From contig CAIKHO010000007.1 of assembly GCA_903827245.1 (NCBI GenBank), forward strand, positions 1 through 64,000: DNA of 64,000 nucleotides, given 5' to 3'. The notes below the pieces were generated by a model that worked only from the letters and a program-made list of their open reading frames with translations, did no database searches and had not been told where the DNA came from. Shown here one piece after another: positions 8,535 through 16,661 of this stretch. Numbering within the stretch: the first letter of the stretch is position 1; the number at the start of each line of letters is the position of its first letter. This stretch comes from an uncultured Opitutia bacterium (GTDB taxonomy: Bacteria > Verrucomicrobiota > Verrucomicrobiia > Opitutales > Opitutaceae). Made by a program: the position numbers and the translations under genes.

Positions 8535-10076
8535 ATGAACAAGAGCCCCAAGGAGATTCAATTTGCCGATGCCGAGGCGTTTTTCGACCGGCTGCGCCAG
8601 TCCGGGACCAAGATCGTCCAGTGCCACGGGACCTTCGATCTGCTTCACCCGGGACACATTGCCCACCTCGAGGCCGCTAGGGAGAAAGGGGACGTGCTGG
8701 TCGTGACCTTCACCGACGAGCAGTGGGTCAACAAGGGGCCGGGCCGGCCTTATTTCAACAACCGCCTGCGGGCCAGGAGCCTTTGCGCGCTCCAATGCGT
8801 GGATTACGTAGTGGCGATTCCCTTTCCGGCGGCCACCGAGGCCATCACCGCGGTCAAGCCGCACATTTACTGCAAGGGATCGGAATACGCCTCGGTCGAG
8901 GCCGACGTGACGGGCAACTTCAAGCATGACGTCGAGGCCACGGAGCGGTACGGCGGCCGCGTCGAGTTTGTCGGCGAGACCCTCTTCAGCTCGACCAACC
9001 TGATCAACAAGAACTTCAAGGTCGTCGCGGATGACATCAGGGACTTTTGCCTGACGATCTCCAGCACCTGGTCGCCCGCGGATTTTCGCGCTATCATCGA
9101 CTCCTTCTCCGGCCTCAAGGTCCTGGTGGTTGGCGATGTGATCATCGACCGTTACACGACGGTCGAAGTCCAGGGCATGACCTCCAAGGACCGGATCCTG
9201 AGCGGGCGGTTTATCAACGAAGAAGACCAGAAGGGCGGGGCGCTGGCGATCTACCGGCACCTCAAACAATTTGTCAGCCGGGTGGATATCTGCGGGATTA
9301 TTGGGCGCGAGGCGTGGGCCCAGCGCTGCATCAGCGAGGTAGTCCCGCCGGAATCGGACCTGCTGGTCCGATCGGACCGCTGCACCATCGTCAAGCAGCG
9401 CTTTGTCGAGGCCGTAAAGCCGGGCAAGGAGATCTCAAAGCTTTTTGCGACCAATTACATCGAACGGGAGCTGCCGGACGCCGGGGTCACGGCCAGTCTC
9501 GCCAAAATTATCGAGGAGAAGATTGGCGAGTACGACGTAGTGCTCGCGGCCGACTTCGGGCACGGCACCTGTCAGGACGCCGTGCGCGAGCTGGTGCAGC
9601 GCAAGGCCGCGTTCCTGGCGGTCAACTGCCAGACCAACAGCAATAATCACGGCTTCAATATCATCGACCGGCGCTGGCGCCGGGCCAACGCCTTCAGCCT
9701 GGACCGGACGGAACTCGCGCTGGCGGTCGGGCGGCAAAAATTCGACATCGTTCCGGAACTGGACCGGCTGAAAAGCGGCCTCAGCGCGGACTACGCGTGG
9801 ATCACGCGGGGCGAAGTTGAAACGATCGGGATGAAGACCGGCGCGGTCCCGTGCCGCTGCGTGCCGCTCGAGGTCAACGTCATTGACACCATCGGCGCCG
9901 GCGACGCGTTCTTTGCCCTGGCGGCCCTGGCGGCGGCCTCGGCGGTCCCGCTGCCAATGGCGACCTTCATCGCCCAGCTGGCCGGAGCCCAGGCGGTCCT
10001 GACGGTGGGGAATCGGGAGGCGGTCATGAAGGAACGCCTGCTCAAGAGCGGGATGTCATTGCTGGCGGTGCAATGA
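8535..10076 (+). CDS. Bifunctional sugar nucleotidyltransferase-PfkB kinase fusion (HldE-like, reversed domain order)
   Basis: A 513-residue two-domain protein. Residues about 25-165 form a cytidylyltransferase-like nucleotidyltransferase with CHGTFDLLHPGH (HPGH at 38-41). Residues about 191-513 form a PfkB/ribokinase-type kinase, beginning LKVLVVGDVIIDRY and ending with the signature DTIGAGDAF, whose catalytic Asp is near residue 457. E. coli HldE, which phosphorylates heptose 7-phosphate and adenylylates heptose 1-phosphate, has the kinase first and the transferase second. The order here is opposite, so this is not a plain HldE orthologue. Together with transketolase and a GmhA-like isomerase it suggests synthesis of a nucleotide-activated heptose or similar sugar. 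Confidence 0.85.
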   Translation: MNKSPKEIQFADAEAFFDRLRQSGTKIVQCHGTFDLLHPGHIAHLEAAREKGDVLVVTFTDEQWVNKGPGRPYFNNRLRARSLCALQCVDYVVAIPFPAATEAITAVKPHIYCKGSEYASVEADVTGNFKHDVEATERYGGRVEFVGETLFSSTNLINKNFKVVADDIRDFCLTISSTWSPADFRAIIDSFSGLKVLVVGDVIIDRYTTVEVQGMTSKDRILSGRFINEEDQKGGALAIYRHLKQFVSRVDICGIIGREAWAQRCISEVVPPESDLLVRSDRCTIVKQRFVEAVKPGKEISKLFATNYIERELPDAGVTASLAKIIEEKIGEYDVVLAADFGHGTCQDAVRELVQRKAAFLAVNCQTNSNNHGFNIIDRRWRRANAFSLDRTELALAVGRQKFDIVPELDRLKSGLSADYAWITRGEVETIGMKTGAVPCRCVPLEVNVIDTIGAGDAFFALAALAAASAVPLPMATFIAQLAGAQAVLTVGNREAVMKERLLKSGMSLLAVQ

Positions 10077-10154
10077 CGAAGCCGTCGGGGCAAGTTCCGG
10101 GTGTTTCATCAAACCATCGCCAACTCATGATACCCGCTGTTTCGTCGACCTTTT

Positions 10155-10222
10155 GCAGGAGCCGGCTTGCAGGCGATTTTGGCCCGGTCAACGTCGCTCT
10201 TCGCCTGCAGGCAGGCTCCTCC
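10155..10222. repeat. REP-like palindrome, family A (copy 1)
   Basis: Left arm 10155-10176 begins GCAGGAGCC and contains GCTTGCAGGCGA; right arm 10201-10222 contains TCGCCTGCAGGCAGGCTCC. The arms are near-perfect inverted copies around a 24-base centre. A second copy of the same family lies at 52397-52499. It sits between the kinase fusion and the methyltransferase. Confidence 0.65.
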
Positions 10223-10265
10223 ATTCCAACCAAGCCAGACCCGAAAACCGCTACCTGACCTTCAA

Positions 10266-10928
10266 ATGAAGAAACTGAAAACCTACTTCACGCCTCTGCA
10301 CCGCCGCACACAGCGGAATTATATCGGGCGGATGATGGACGATAAGGTCCACTGCATGGTGAAGGCGAAAATGTACGGGGCCGACTATTGGGACGGCGAC
10401 CGCCGTTATGGCTATGGCGGCTACAAGTACGACGGACGGTGGAAGGCCGTGGCGGAGCAACTGATCGCGGATTACAACCTGACCAACGCGTCCAAGCTGC
10501 TTGATGTCGGTTGCGGGAAAGCCCACCTGATTTATGAAATCAAGCTGCTGCTTCCCGGGATCAGCATAATCGGCCTGGACATCTCCGACCACGCCATCGC
10601 GACCGCACCCGAAGGGATTCGCGAGCAACTTTCCGTGCATCGAGCCCAGGATCCGCTGCCTTACGGCGACAAGCAGTTCGACCTGGTGATTTCGCTCGGC
10701 TGCCTGCACAACCTGCGGATCTACGACCTCAAGGCGGCCTTGGCGGAAATCGCACGCGTCGCGAAGCAGAGTTATTTCATGGTCGAGAGCTACCGCAACG
10801 AACAGGAGCTGTTCAACCTCCAGTGCTGGGCGCTGACCTGCGAGAGTTTCTTCGAGCCGGCCGAATGGGAGTGGGTGATGAATTTGGCTGGATACACCGG
10901 GGACTACGAATTCATCTATTTTGAATGA
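10266..10928 (+). CDS. Class I SAM-dependent methyltransferase
   Basis: A 220-residue protein starting MKKLKTYFTPLHRRTQRNY. An in-frame start 99 bases upstream would translate a palindromic repeat and is rejected. Motif I KLLDVGCGKAHLIYEI, motif II around ISIIGLDISDHAI and a post-II segment FDLVISLGCLHNL are clear. The N-terminus, with KMYGADYWDGDRRYGYGGY, resembles methyltransferases found in polysaccharide clusters next to dehydrogenase and isomerase genes. It probably methylates a sugar or a sugar intermediate in the cytoplasm. Its stop overlaps the next start by four bases (ATGA), so it is translationally coupled to the zinc dehydrogenase. Confidence 0.85.
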   Translation: MKKLKTYFTPLHRRTQRNYIGRMMDDKVHCMVKAKMYGADYWDGDRRYGYGGYKYDGRWKAVAEQLIADYNLTNASKLLDVGCGKAHLIYEIKLLLPGISIIGLDISDHAIATAPEGIREQLSVHRAQDPLPYGDKQFDLVISLGCLHNLRIYDLKAALAEIARVAKQSYFMVESYRNEQELFNLQCWALTCESFFEPAEWEWVMNLAGYTGDYEFIYFE

Positions 10929-11980
10929 AATTCCGCGCCGCCATTCTCGTCGAGTCACGGAAGCCGCTGGTCATCGATGAAATCGAGAGCCTGCCCCTCG
11001 AGGCCGGCCAGGTGCTGGTCAAGGTGCACTGCAGCGGCATTTGCGGCGCCCAGATCAACGAGATCGATGCGGTCAAGGGGGAGGACAAGTTTCTGCCGCA
11101 TCTCTTGGGACATGAGGGCGGCGGCACCGTGGTGGAGGTCGGCGCGGGCGTCAGCCGGGTGAAGCCCGGGCAACGGGTCGTGATGCACTGGCGCAAGGCC
11201 GAGGGCATCAACGCCAAGCCGGCGAAATACCTGTGGGCGGGGCGCAACGTCAACTCCGGTTGGGTCACCACCTTCAGTGATTACTCCGTGGTTTCGGAGA
11301 ACCGGGTCACCCCGGTGTCCGACACGACGCCGGTCGAGATTGCCGCCCTGATGGGCTGTGCCGTGACGACGGCATTCGGCATCGTGAACAACGACGCCAA
11401 CCTCAAGGTCGGCGAATCCGTGGTGGTGCTCGGCTGTGGCGGGCTTGGCCTCGCGGTCCTCATGGCAGCCAAGGCGGCCGGGGCGTGGCCCATCATCGGG
11501 GTGGATATCAAGCCGGAGAAGCTCGAGTGGTCGCGGCAGATGGGGGCGGATGAAACCGTGCTGTACACCAGCAAGGCCCAGCTGGTGCAAGACATCGGCC
11601 GGCTGCTGCCTCGGGGCGTCGATGTCTGCATCGAAAACACGGGCCTCGGGTCGATGATCGAATATGCCTACGAGACCGTGAAGGATCGGACGGGCCGGGT
11701 GATCTTGGCCGGGGTCCCCGACTCCCGCGAGAAAGTCTGCATCCATACGCTCCCGCTTCACTTCGGAAAGATTCTGACGGGCAGCGAGGGCGGACAAACC
11801 CAGCCCGACCGGGACATCCCGCGCATCCTGTCGTTCACGGGGGCGAAGAACATCGATTTGTCAGCGCTGATTTCCCATCGGTTTCCCCTCGAAAAAATCA
11901 ACGAAGGGTTGCTCTTGATGCGTTCGGGCGGCACCAAGCGCGTGCTGATCGAAAATGCCCCGAACGGAAATCCCGGCTGA
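10925..11980 (+). CDS. Zinc-binding medium-chain dehydrogenase
   Basis: A 351-residue medium-chain dehydrogenase/reductase. The catalytic-zinc region HCSGICGAQINEID and GHEGGGTVVEVG are present. VVVLGCGGLGLAVLMAAKAAG is the NAD(P)-binding Rossmann motif, and GVDIKPEKLEWSRQMGADE follows. The four-cysteine structural zinc lobe of classical alcohol dehydrogenases is not visible. It probably oxidises or reduces a hydroxyl or carbonyl on a sugar-derived substrate. Coupled to the upstream methyltransferase by an ATGA overlap and followed 67 bases later by the SIS isomerase, it belongs to the same probable operon. Confidence 0.88.
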   Translation: MKFRAAILVESRKPLVIDEIESLPLEAGQVLVKVHCSGICGAQINEIDAVKGEDKFLPHLLGHEGGGTVVEVGAGVSRVKPGQRVVMHWRKAEGINAKPAKYLWAGRNVNSGWVTTFSDYSVVSENRVTPVSDTTPVEIAALMGCAVTTAFGIVNNDANLKVGESVVVLGCGGLGLAVLMAAKAAGAWPIIGVDIKPEKLEWSRQMGADETVLYTSKAQLVQDIGRLLPRGVDVCIENTGLGSMIEYAYETVKDRTGRVILAGVPDSREKVCIHTLPLHFGKILTGSEGGQTQPDRDIPRILSFTGAKNIDLSALISHRFPLEKINEGLLLMRSGGTKRVLIENAPNGNPG

Positions 11981-12047
11981 TTCCGGCTTCCTGTCGGGCG
12001 ACGCGAAGGCAGTGATTCCAAAATAAAACCGGCGCGGGCCATTTCCC

Positions 12048-12665
12048 ATGAATTTGAACCACTGGATTTCGGAGTACCTTAAGGCCCAGACGGCCGCCCT
12101 GCAGTCTGTGCCGCCACTGGCGATCGAGGGGATTGTGCGACTTTTGGCCGAGGCCGTGGCGAACGACCGGCAGGTGTTTGTGTTTGGCAATGGAGGCTGT
12201 GGCGCGATCGCCTCGCATTTCGCCTGTGACTTGGGGAAAGGGGCCTCGAACGCGCTGGGCCTGCGCTTCCGCGTCCGTTCGCTGAACGACAATATGCCCT
12301 GGATCACGGCCATCGCCAACGATCATGGCTACGAGGACATCTTCTGGCGGCAGTTGGAAGGCCATGCCCGTCCGGGCGATTTGGCCTTCGCCCTCAGTGT
12401 CAGCGGCAAGTCGCCCAACATTGTGAGCGCCGTGAAATGGTGCGCCGCTCATCAGCTGCGCACGGTTGCCTTGGTGGGAGCGGGGGAGGGAAGTGTGGCG
12501 CAACTGGCGGACACGGTCATTTCGATGCCGGAAAAGCACTTTGGCCGGGTCGAGGATGTCTACATGACCATATGCCACGTGATCTCCTACGCCTTTGTGG
12601 AAGGGATCGTCTCGCGTGCCGATTTGACCGCCGGGTCCGGAGCGAAATCTCAAAACGGCGCCTGA
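12048..12665 (+). CDS. SIS-domain phosphosugar isomerase (GmhA-like)
   Basis: A 205-residue single SIS domain protein. FVFGNGGCGAIASHFACDLGKG corresponds to the GmhA motif GNGGSxxDAxHFAxEL, and FALSVSGKSPNIVSA is the phosphate-binding SGxSxN loop. GmhA converts sedoheptulose 7-phosphate to heptose 7-phosphate with a zinc ion. Here the first metal His is kept, the expected Glu four residues later is Asp, and the C-terminal Gln/His/His pattern reads Glu-Tyr-His (VEDVYMTICHVI). The isomerase fold is clear but the substrate may differ from sedoheptulose 7-phosphate. It is the last plus-strand gene of the sugar block. Confidence 0.85.
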   Translation: MNLNHWISEYLKAQTAALQSVPPLAIEGIVRLLAEAVANDRQVFVFGNGGCGAIASHFACDLGKGASNALGLRFRVRSLNDNMPWITAIANDHGYEDIFWRQLEGHARPGDLAFALSVSGKSPNIVSAVKWCAAHQLRTVALVGAGEGSVAQLADTVISMPEKHFGRVEDVYMTICHVISYAFVEGIVSRADLTAGSGAKSQNGA

Positions 12666-12683
12666 ACAGGTAGGAATGTAGGA

Positions 12684-12698
12684 GCGGCTTTATGCCGC
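12684..12698. repeat. Short hairpin GCGGC-TTTAT-GCCGC
   Basis: A perfect five-base stem with a five-base loop, inside a GTAGGAGCGGCTTTATGCCG context that resembles single REP units described in other bacteria. It lies 19 bases after the SIS isomerase stop and just before a larger palindrome. It could stabilise the end of the transcript. Confidence 0.4.
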
Positions 12699-12719
12699 GA
12701 TCATTGGGTCAGTAGGTAC

Positions 12720-12865
12720 AGGTGGCCGCCGACCTCCGGGTGGCGGATTCAGCGTGGCGATGCGCCACACCGCCGCGCGGCCATCTTCGCGAAGGCTACG
12801 GTGCCCTCGCGAAGCCATTGCAGGCCGCCATAGCGAGAGCGCCGGCGGGAGGTCGGCGGCCACCT
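12720..12865. repeat. Long composite palindrome between convergent genes
   Basis: AGGTGGCCGCCGACCTCC (12720-12737) is perfectly repeated in inverse orientation at 12848-12865. The centre holds a GTGGCG/CGCCAC hairpin (12754-12768) and a CTTCGCGAAG-like inverted pair. There is no coding potential and no T-run. It separates the SIS isomerase (plus) from the SDR (minus). It looks like a composite repetitive extragenic element or the remnant of a small non-autonomous mobile element. Confidence 0.6.
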
Positions 12866-12905
12866 TTCAAACATAAGTCCAAAACCAACGGGACGTTGGT
12901 TCGAC

Positions 12906-13922
12906 TCAATGGGCGCCGGATTTTCCCTCGAGGAAACTGAACCAGTTGCGCGTGGCTTGTTCGATGGAGGCGGGATCCCAGACGGGGGCGTCACGCCAAT
13001 AATCGATCACCGCCAGCATCCGCTTCACGCCTTCCTCGAAGGAGACCTGCGGCTTCCAGCCCAATTCCCGCTGGATCTTGGTGATGTCAGCCCAGGTGCA
13101 GTCCGGCTCGCCCGGGCGCTTGGGGAGGTGGATTTTTTCGCCGCCGAGGAGCTCGACGAGGCGGTTGACCGACTGCGGATTGCCTGCGCCGAGGTTGAAG
13201 ACGCCGTTCACGATCGGCGTCGTGGCGGCCAGGCAAAACGCGCGGGCCACATCGGTCACATAGAGAAAATCGCGGCGCTGGGTGCCGTCGCCCACGATGG
13301 TGAACGGCTTGCCCTTGAGTTTTTGCGCGAGGAAGACCCCGAAGACGGCGCCGTAGGCACCCGTGGTCCGGGAGCGGGGGCCATAGGCATTAAAAAGGCG
13401 GATGACGTTCACGGGGAGTCGATACACCCGGCCCCAGTGGAGCACGGCCTGCTCGCCCAGGTACTTGCTGAGCGCATAGGGATATTCGCAGTTGATCGGA
13501 GCCTGCTCGGTGGTGGGCAGCTCCTGGGCCAGGCCGTAGCAGGACGACGAAGCGGCGTAGACAAATTTTTTCACCTGGGCGGCCCGGGCGGCTTCCAGCG
13601 CGCACACGGTGCCGAGCACATTGGCCGACATGTAATCCACGGGACGGTCGATCGAGGGGACGATATCGCCGATCCCGGCGAAATGGACCACCTGGCTGGC
13701 GCCGGCGAACAGGCTGTCCCCCGGCTTGATCTCGCGGATGTCGCGCGTGTCGACGCGCAGATCGGCGTTGCCCTTCAGGTGATCGAGGTTCTGCAGCCGG
13801 CCGCCGACCAGATTGTCCACCACATGCACGCGGCAGCCCTCGGCGAGCAGCAGGTCCACCATGTGGCTGCCGATGAACCCGGCGCCGCCGGTAACGACGG
13901 CCAGTGGTCGGGAGGTACTCAT
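12906..13922 (-). CDS. NAD-dependent nucleotide-sugar epimerase/dehydratase (extended SDR)
   Basis: A 338-residue extended SDR. The start is the ATG at 13922 (MSTSRPLAVVTGGAGFIGSH), which overlaps the previous stop by four bases; the longer reading lacks homology. VTGGAGFIG is the NAD-binding motif, AASSSCYG contributes the serine, and YPYALSKYLGE gives the YxxxK pair. RLFNAYGPRSR and GDGTQRRDFLYVTDVA are hallmarks of UDP-glucose 4-epimerase and GDP/dTDP-sugar dehydratase relatives. It probably epimerises a nucleotide sugar in the same pathway as the coupled SDR upstream. Confidence 0.88.
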   Translation of the reverse strand: MSTSRPLAVVTGGAGFIGSHMVDLLLAEGCRVHVVDNLVGGRLQNLDHLKGNADLRVDTRDIREIKPGDSLFAGASQVVHFAGIGDIVPSIDRPVDYMSANVLGTVCALEAARAAQVKKFVYAASSSCYGLAQELPTTEQAPINCEYPYALSKYLGEQAVLHWGRVYRLPVNVIRLFNAYGPRSRTTGAYGAVFGVFLAQKLKGKPFTIVGDGTQRRDFLYVTDVARAFCLAATTPIVNGVFNLGAGNPQSVNRLVELLGGEKIHLPKRPGEPDCTWADITKIQRELGWKPQVSFEEGVKRMLAVIDYWRDAPVWDPASIEQATRNWFSFLEGKSGAH

Positions 13923-14917
13923 TTCAGGCCGAGGCGCTTGACGACCTTCACATTGATAAACTGGTCGTCGTTCATCGTATTCTGGAAGCGACCGTCCTTG
14001 AACGCATCGCACAGATCGCGGACGGCATCCTCGATGGTGAAGCGCGGTTTCCAGCCGAGCTTCCGATGGATCTTTTTCGAAGAGACATGATAGGAGCGGT
14101 TGTCGTTCGAGGGCGTGGTGGTAATCCGGATCGGCGCCTTGGCCGGAAACTCCCGTTCCACGGTTTTTTTCACGAATTCCGCCAGAGCCGCGACCGTGAA
14201 GTTCTCGTAACCGACGTTGAAGATCTCGCCCGCGACCAGGGCGTCGGGGTACTCGAGCATCTTCACATAAAGCTCGGTGACGTCATCGATATGGATGTTC
14301 GGGCGTTTCTGGGCGCCGCCGAAGACCGTGATGACCCCCTTGTTCACCGCGTGATTGGTGAGAATGTTAATGGTGAGGTCGAACCGCATGCGCGGGGAGT
14401 AACCGCAGACCGTGGCCGGACGCAGCGTGATGCAGGTGAAATCCGGCGATTGGTGCCGGAAGAGCAGGGGTTCGCACAGGACCTTGTACTTGCTGTAGGG
14501 AGTGAGGGGAACGAGCGGGTGTTCCTCGGTGACCTCGGGGGCATCGCTGACCCCGTAGACCGAACTGCTTGAAACATAGATGAAACGGCGGACACCGACC
14601 TCCTTTGCAGCCACGACCATCGGCTCGAAGCAGTCGAAGTTGATCGTGCGGCTGAGTTCCTCATCGAGCTCGAAGCTCGGGTCGTTGGAGATGCAGGCCA
14701 GATGGATCACGCTATGCACCCCCTGGAGTGCGGCGGTGAAGGCGGGGAGGTCGCGGATGTCGCCCTTGATGACCGTGAGGTGGGGATGGTCCGGCAGGCC
14801 CGCGGAGCCGAAAAGCATCAAATCATAGACGACCACCGCATAGCCGGCTGCGAGCAGCTTGGGGACAAGCACGCAGCCCTTGTAGCCAGCGCCGCCGGTA
14901 ACGAGAACTTTCTGCAT
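13919..14917 (-). CDS. NAD-dependent epimerase/dehydratase (extended SDR)
   Basis: A 332-residue extended SDR starting MQKVLVTGGAGYKG at the ATG at 14917. The glycine motif has Lys where Ile is usual (GGAGYKG). SSSSVYG and TPYSKYKVLCE provide Ser and YxxxK. RPATVCGYSPRMRFDL and the C-terminal SNDNRSYHVSSKKI are typical of a branch of SDRs found in surface-polysaccharide clusters. It is the first gene of a two-gene minus-strand unit, translationally coupled (ATGA) to the SDR at 12906-13922. The substrate is unknown; a nucleotide or phosphorylated sugar is likely. Confidence 0.87.
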   Translation of the reverse strand: MQKVLVTGGAGYKGCVLVPKLLAAGYAVVVYDLMLFGSAGLPDHPHLTVIKGDIRDLPAFTAALQGVHSVIHLACISNDPSFELDEELSRTINFDCFEPMVVAAKEVGVRRFIYVSSSSVYGVSDAPEVTEEHPLVPLTPYSKYKVLCEPLLFRHQSPDFTCITLRPATVCGYSPRMRFDLTINILTNHAVNKGVITVFGGAQKRPNIHIDDVTELYVKMLEYPDALVAGEIFNVGYENFTVAALAEFVKKTVEREFPAKAPIRITTTPSNDNRSYHVSSKKIHRKLGWKPRFTIEDAVRDLCDAFKDGRFQNTMNDDQFINVKVVKRLGLK

Positions 14918-15248
14918 GGAGGATAAGAGGCAGAGTGCCGTGCCGTTTTCGGACGGGGCAAGCAAAATGCCGGCCCGGCACGCGGGCTGGATGCACCCCG
15001 CGAATCTGCATCGCATGAATCCAGCGCGGGAAAAGCTTCACGACCGCGACGTTGGTTTCCCGCGGCCAAGCCTGGACAATTACCGGCCGGCCGCGTTTGC
15101 CGGTGCGATCCGGCAAAAGAAAAGCCGGCGCGAATTTTTCCTGAAAAACGCGGCTGCTGGAATTGTAATCAAAAAGCGTTTCGGGGTTGCAATCGACTGT
15201 GAATTCCAGCGGGCTCGACGCTGAATCCGGTCCGTACTTTCCATCGTA

Positions 15249-16661
15249 ATGTTCGCCTTGTTGTCCTCCCGCCCGCGTCGATCCCGGCGTTTTGCCGCGG
15301 TTGTCCTTCTCCTTGCGCCCTTGGTTTTGGCGGCGCAGCCGGCCGCCGATGTGGCGGGTACCATGCCAGAGGACTATCTGCCCGGCCTGAAGGGCATCCT
15401 CGAGACTGCGTTGAAGCAATCGCCGCAGATGCTGACCCAGAACATCAGCCTGGCCCAGGCGGAAGCCGGGCGCATTTCCGGTGAGTCCATACTCTGGCCA
15501 AGCCTGAGCGGTTCGGCGTCCTATGCCTTCAACGGCGCCAAGATCAATTCAGGCGGAAGCAGCACCAGTACCAGCAGCGGCGGCTTTTATGGGATCAACG
15601 TCGGCCAGCCGATCTACCAGTGGGGTGCCTATAAGGCGCAGGCCGATTCCGCCAAGCTGGCCGAGCAGGTTGCCAAGCACCAGTATGCCGAGGCCTACCG
15701 GACCTTGGCCGGCACGCTGCGGTCGCAATACCTCGGGCTGATCGTCCAGAAAATTTCAGTGCGCAACGCCCGTTACCAGCTTGAGCTGGCGGAAAATGAC
15801 CTGGCGATCCAAGAGGAGAACTTCAAGGCCGGCACCGTTTCGGCCGCCGATATGAACCAGCCGCGCATCGGCCTCCAGGAAATGCGGCTCAGCGTCGATC
15901 GGACGACGGAAAACTTTGCGCATGCCCGGCATGCGTATGCGCGCATGGCAGGGCTGGACGACCTCACGGAGGAATCGATCCCCCTGGAAATTCCACACCC
16001 GGCCGATTCATCCGGAAAATCCAAGGATTTGTTGGGCGCATTTGTTCACGAAGGACCCGAAAACAGCCTGCAGGGCCAAATCTGGGATCTCTACCTGAAA
16101 CAGGGTGACCTGTCCTACAAGATTGCGCGTACCCAGCTCTATCCGAAGTTTTCCTTCGGCGCCAGCTATGGCCTGTCTTATTCGCAATCGGCCTTTGCCG
16201 GGACCGTGTCCCAGTCGGCCGTGGTATCATACAGCTACGGCGTGAGTGCAAACTGGACCCTCTTCAACGGTTTCGCCTCGCGGGCGGCCAAGCTGTCCGC
16301 GCTCGCCACCAAGCGTTCCTATGAGCGCCAGCGCAAAACCTACCTCGATGATACGAGTGCCAATGCCCAGGATCTGCAGACCCAGGTCGGCTTTGCCGCC
16401 CGCGCCCTGGAGCTCGCGGAGCAGCACCAGGCACTGGCGGACGACCTGATCAAGCGCGCCACGGCCGAGCTGGGCGAGGGCACGATTGCGCCCGCCACCG
16501 TGAAGGCCTACCGGAGCAATGCCTACGCGGTCGATTATGCGACCAGCAGCGCCCGGGCCGAGTTCTTGAACCGCTGGTCCGAACTTGTCTCGCTGGTCGG
16601 GGCCGACCCCATCCTCAACGCCCTTCCCGTCAGTTATCTCAATCTCAGCCATGGCAAATAA
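15249..16661 (+). CDS. TolC-family outer-membrane efflux protein
   Basis: A 470-residue outer-membrane channel subunit. A basic N-terminus followed by AAVVLLLAPLVLAAQP is a Sec signal peptide. The mature part has the long amphipathic helices and repeated architecture of TolC proteins, with two halves showing related motifs such as GQPIYQWGAYKAQADSAK and WTLFNGFASRAAKLSA. It forms the outer-membrane exit duct of a tripartite exporter. The stop overlaps the start of the membrane-fusion gene by 11 bases, so the four genes to 19795 form one operon. Confidence 0.92.
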   Translation: MFALLSSRPRRSRRFAAVVLLLAPLVLAAQPAADVAGTMPEDYLPGLKGILETALKQSPQMLTQNISLAQAEAGRISGESILWPSLSGSASYAFNGAKINSGGSSTSTSSGGFYGINVGQPIYQWGAYKAQADSAKLAEQVAKHQYAEAYRTLAGTLRSQYLGLIVQKISVRNARYQLELAENDLAIQEENFKAGTVSAADMNQPRIGLQEMRLSVDRTTENFAHARHAYARMAGLDDLTEESIPLEIPHPADSSGKSKDLLGAFVHEGPENSLQGQIWDLYLKQGDLSYKIARTQLYPKFSFGASYGLSYSQSAFAGTVSQSAVVSYSYGVSANWTLFNGFASRAAKLSALATKRSYERQRKTYLDDTSANAQDLQTQVGFAARALELAEQHQALADDLIKRATAELGEGTIAPATVKAYRSNAYAVDYATSSARAEFLNRWSELVSLVGADPILNALPVSYLNLSHGK

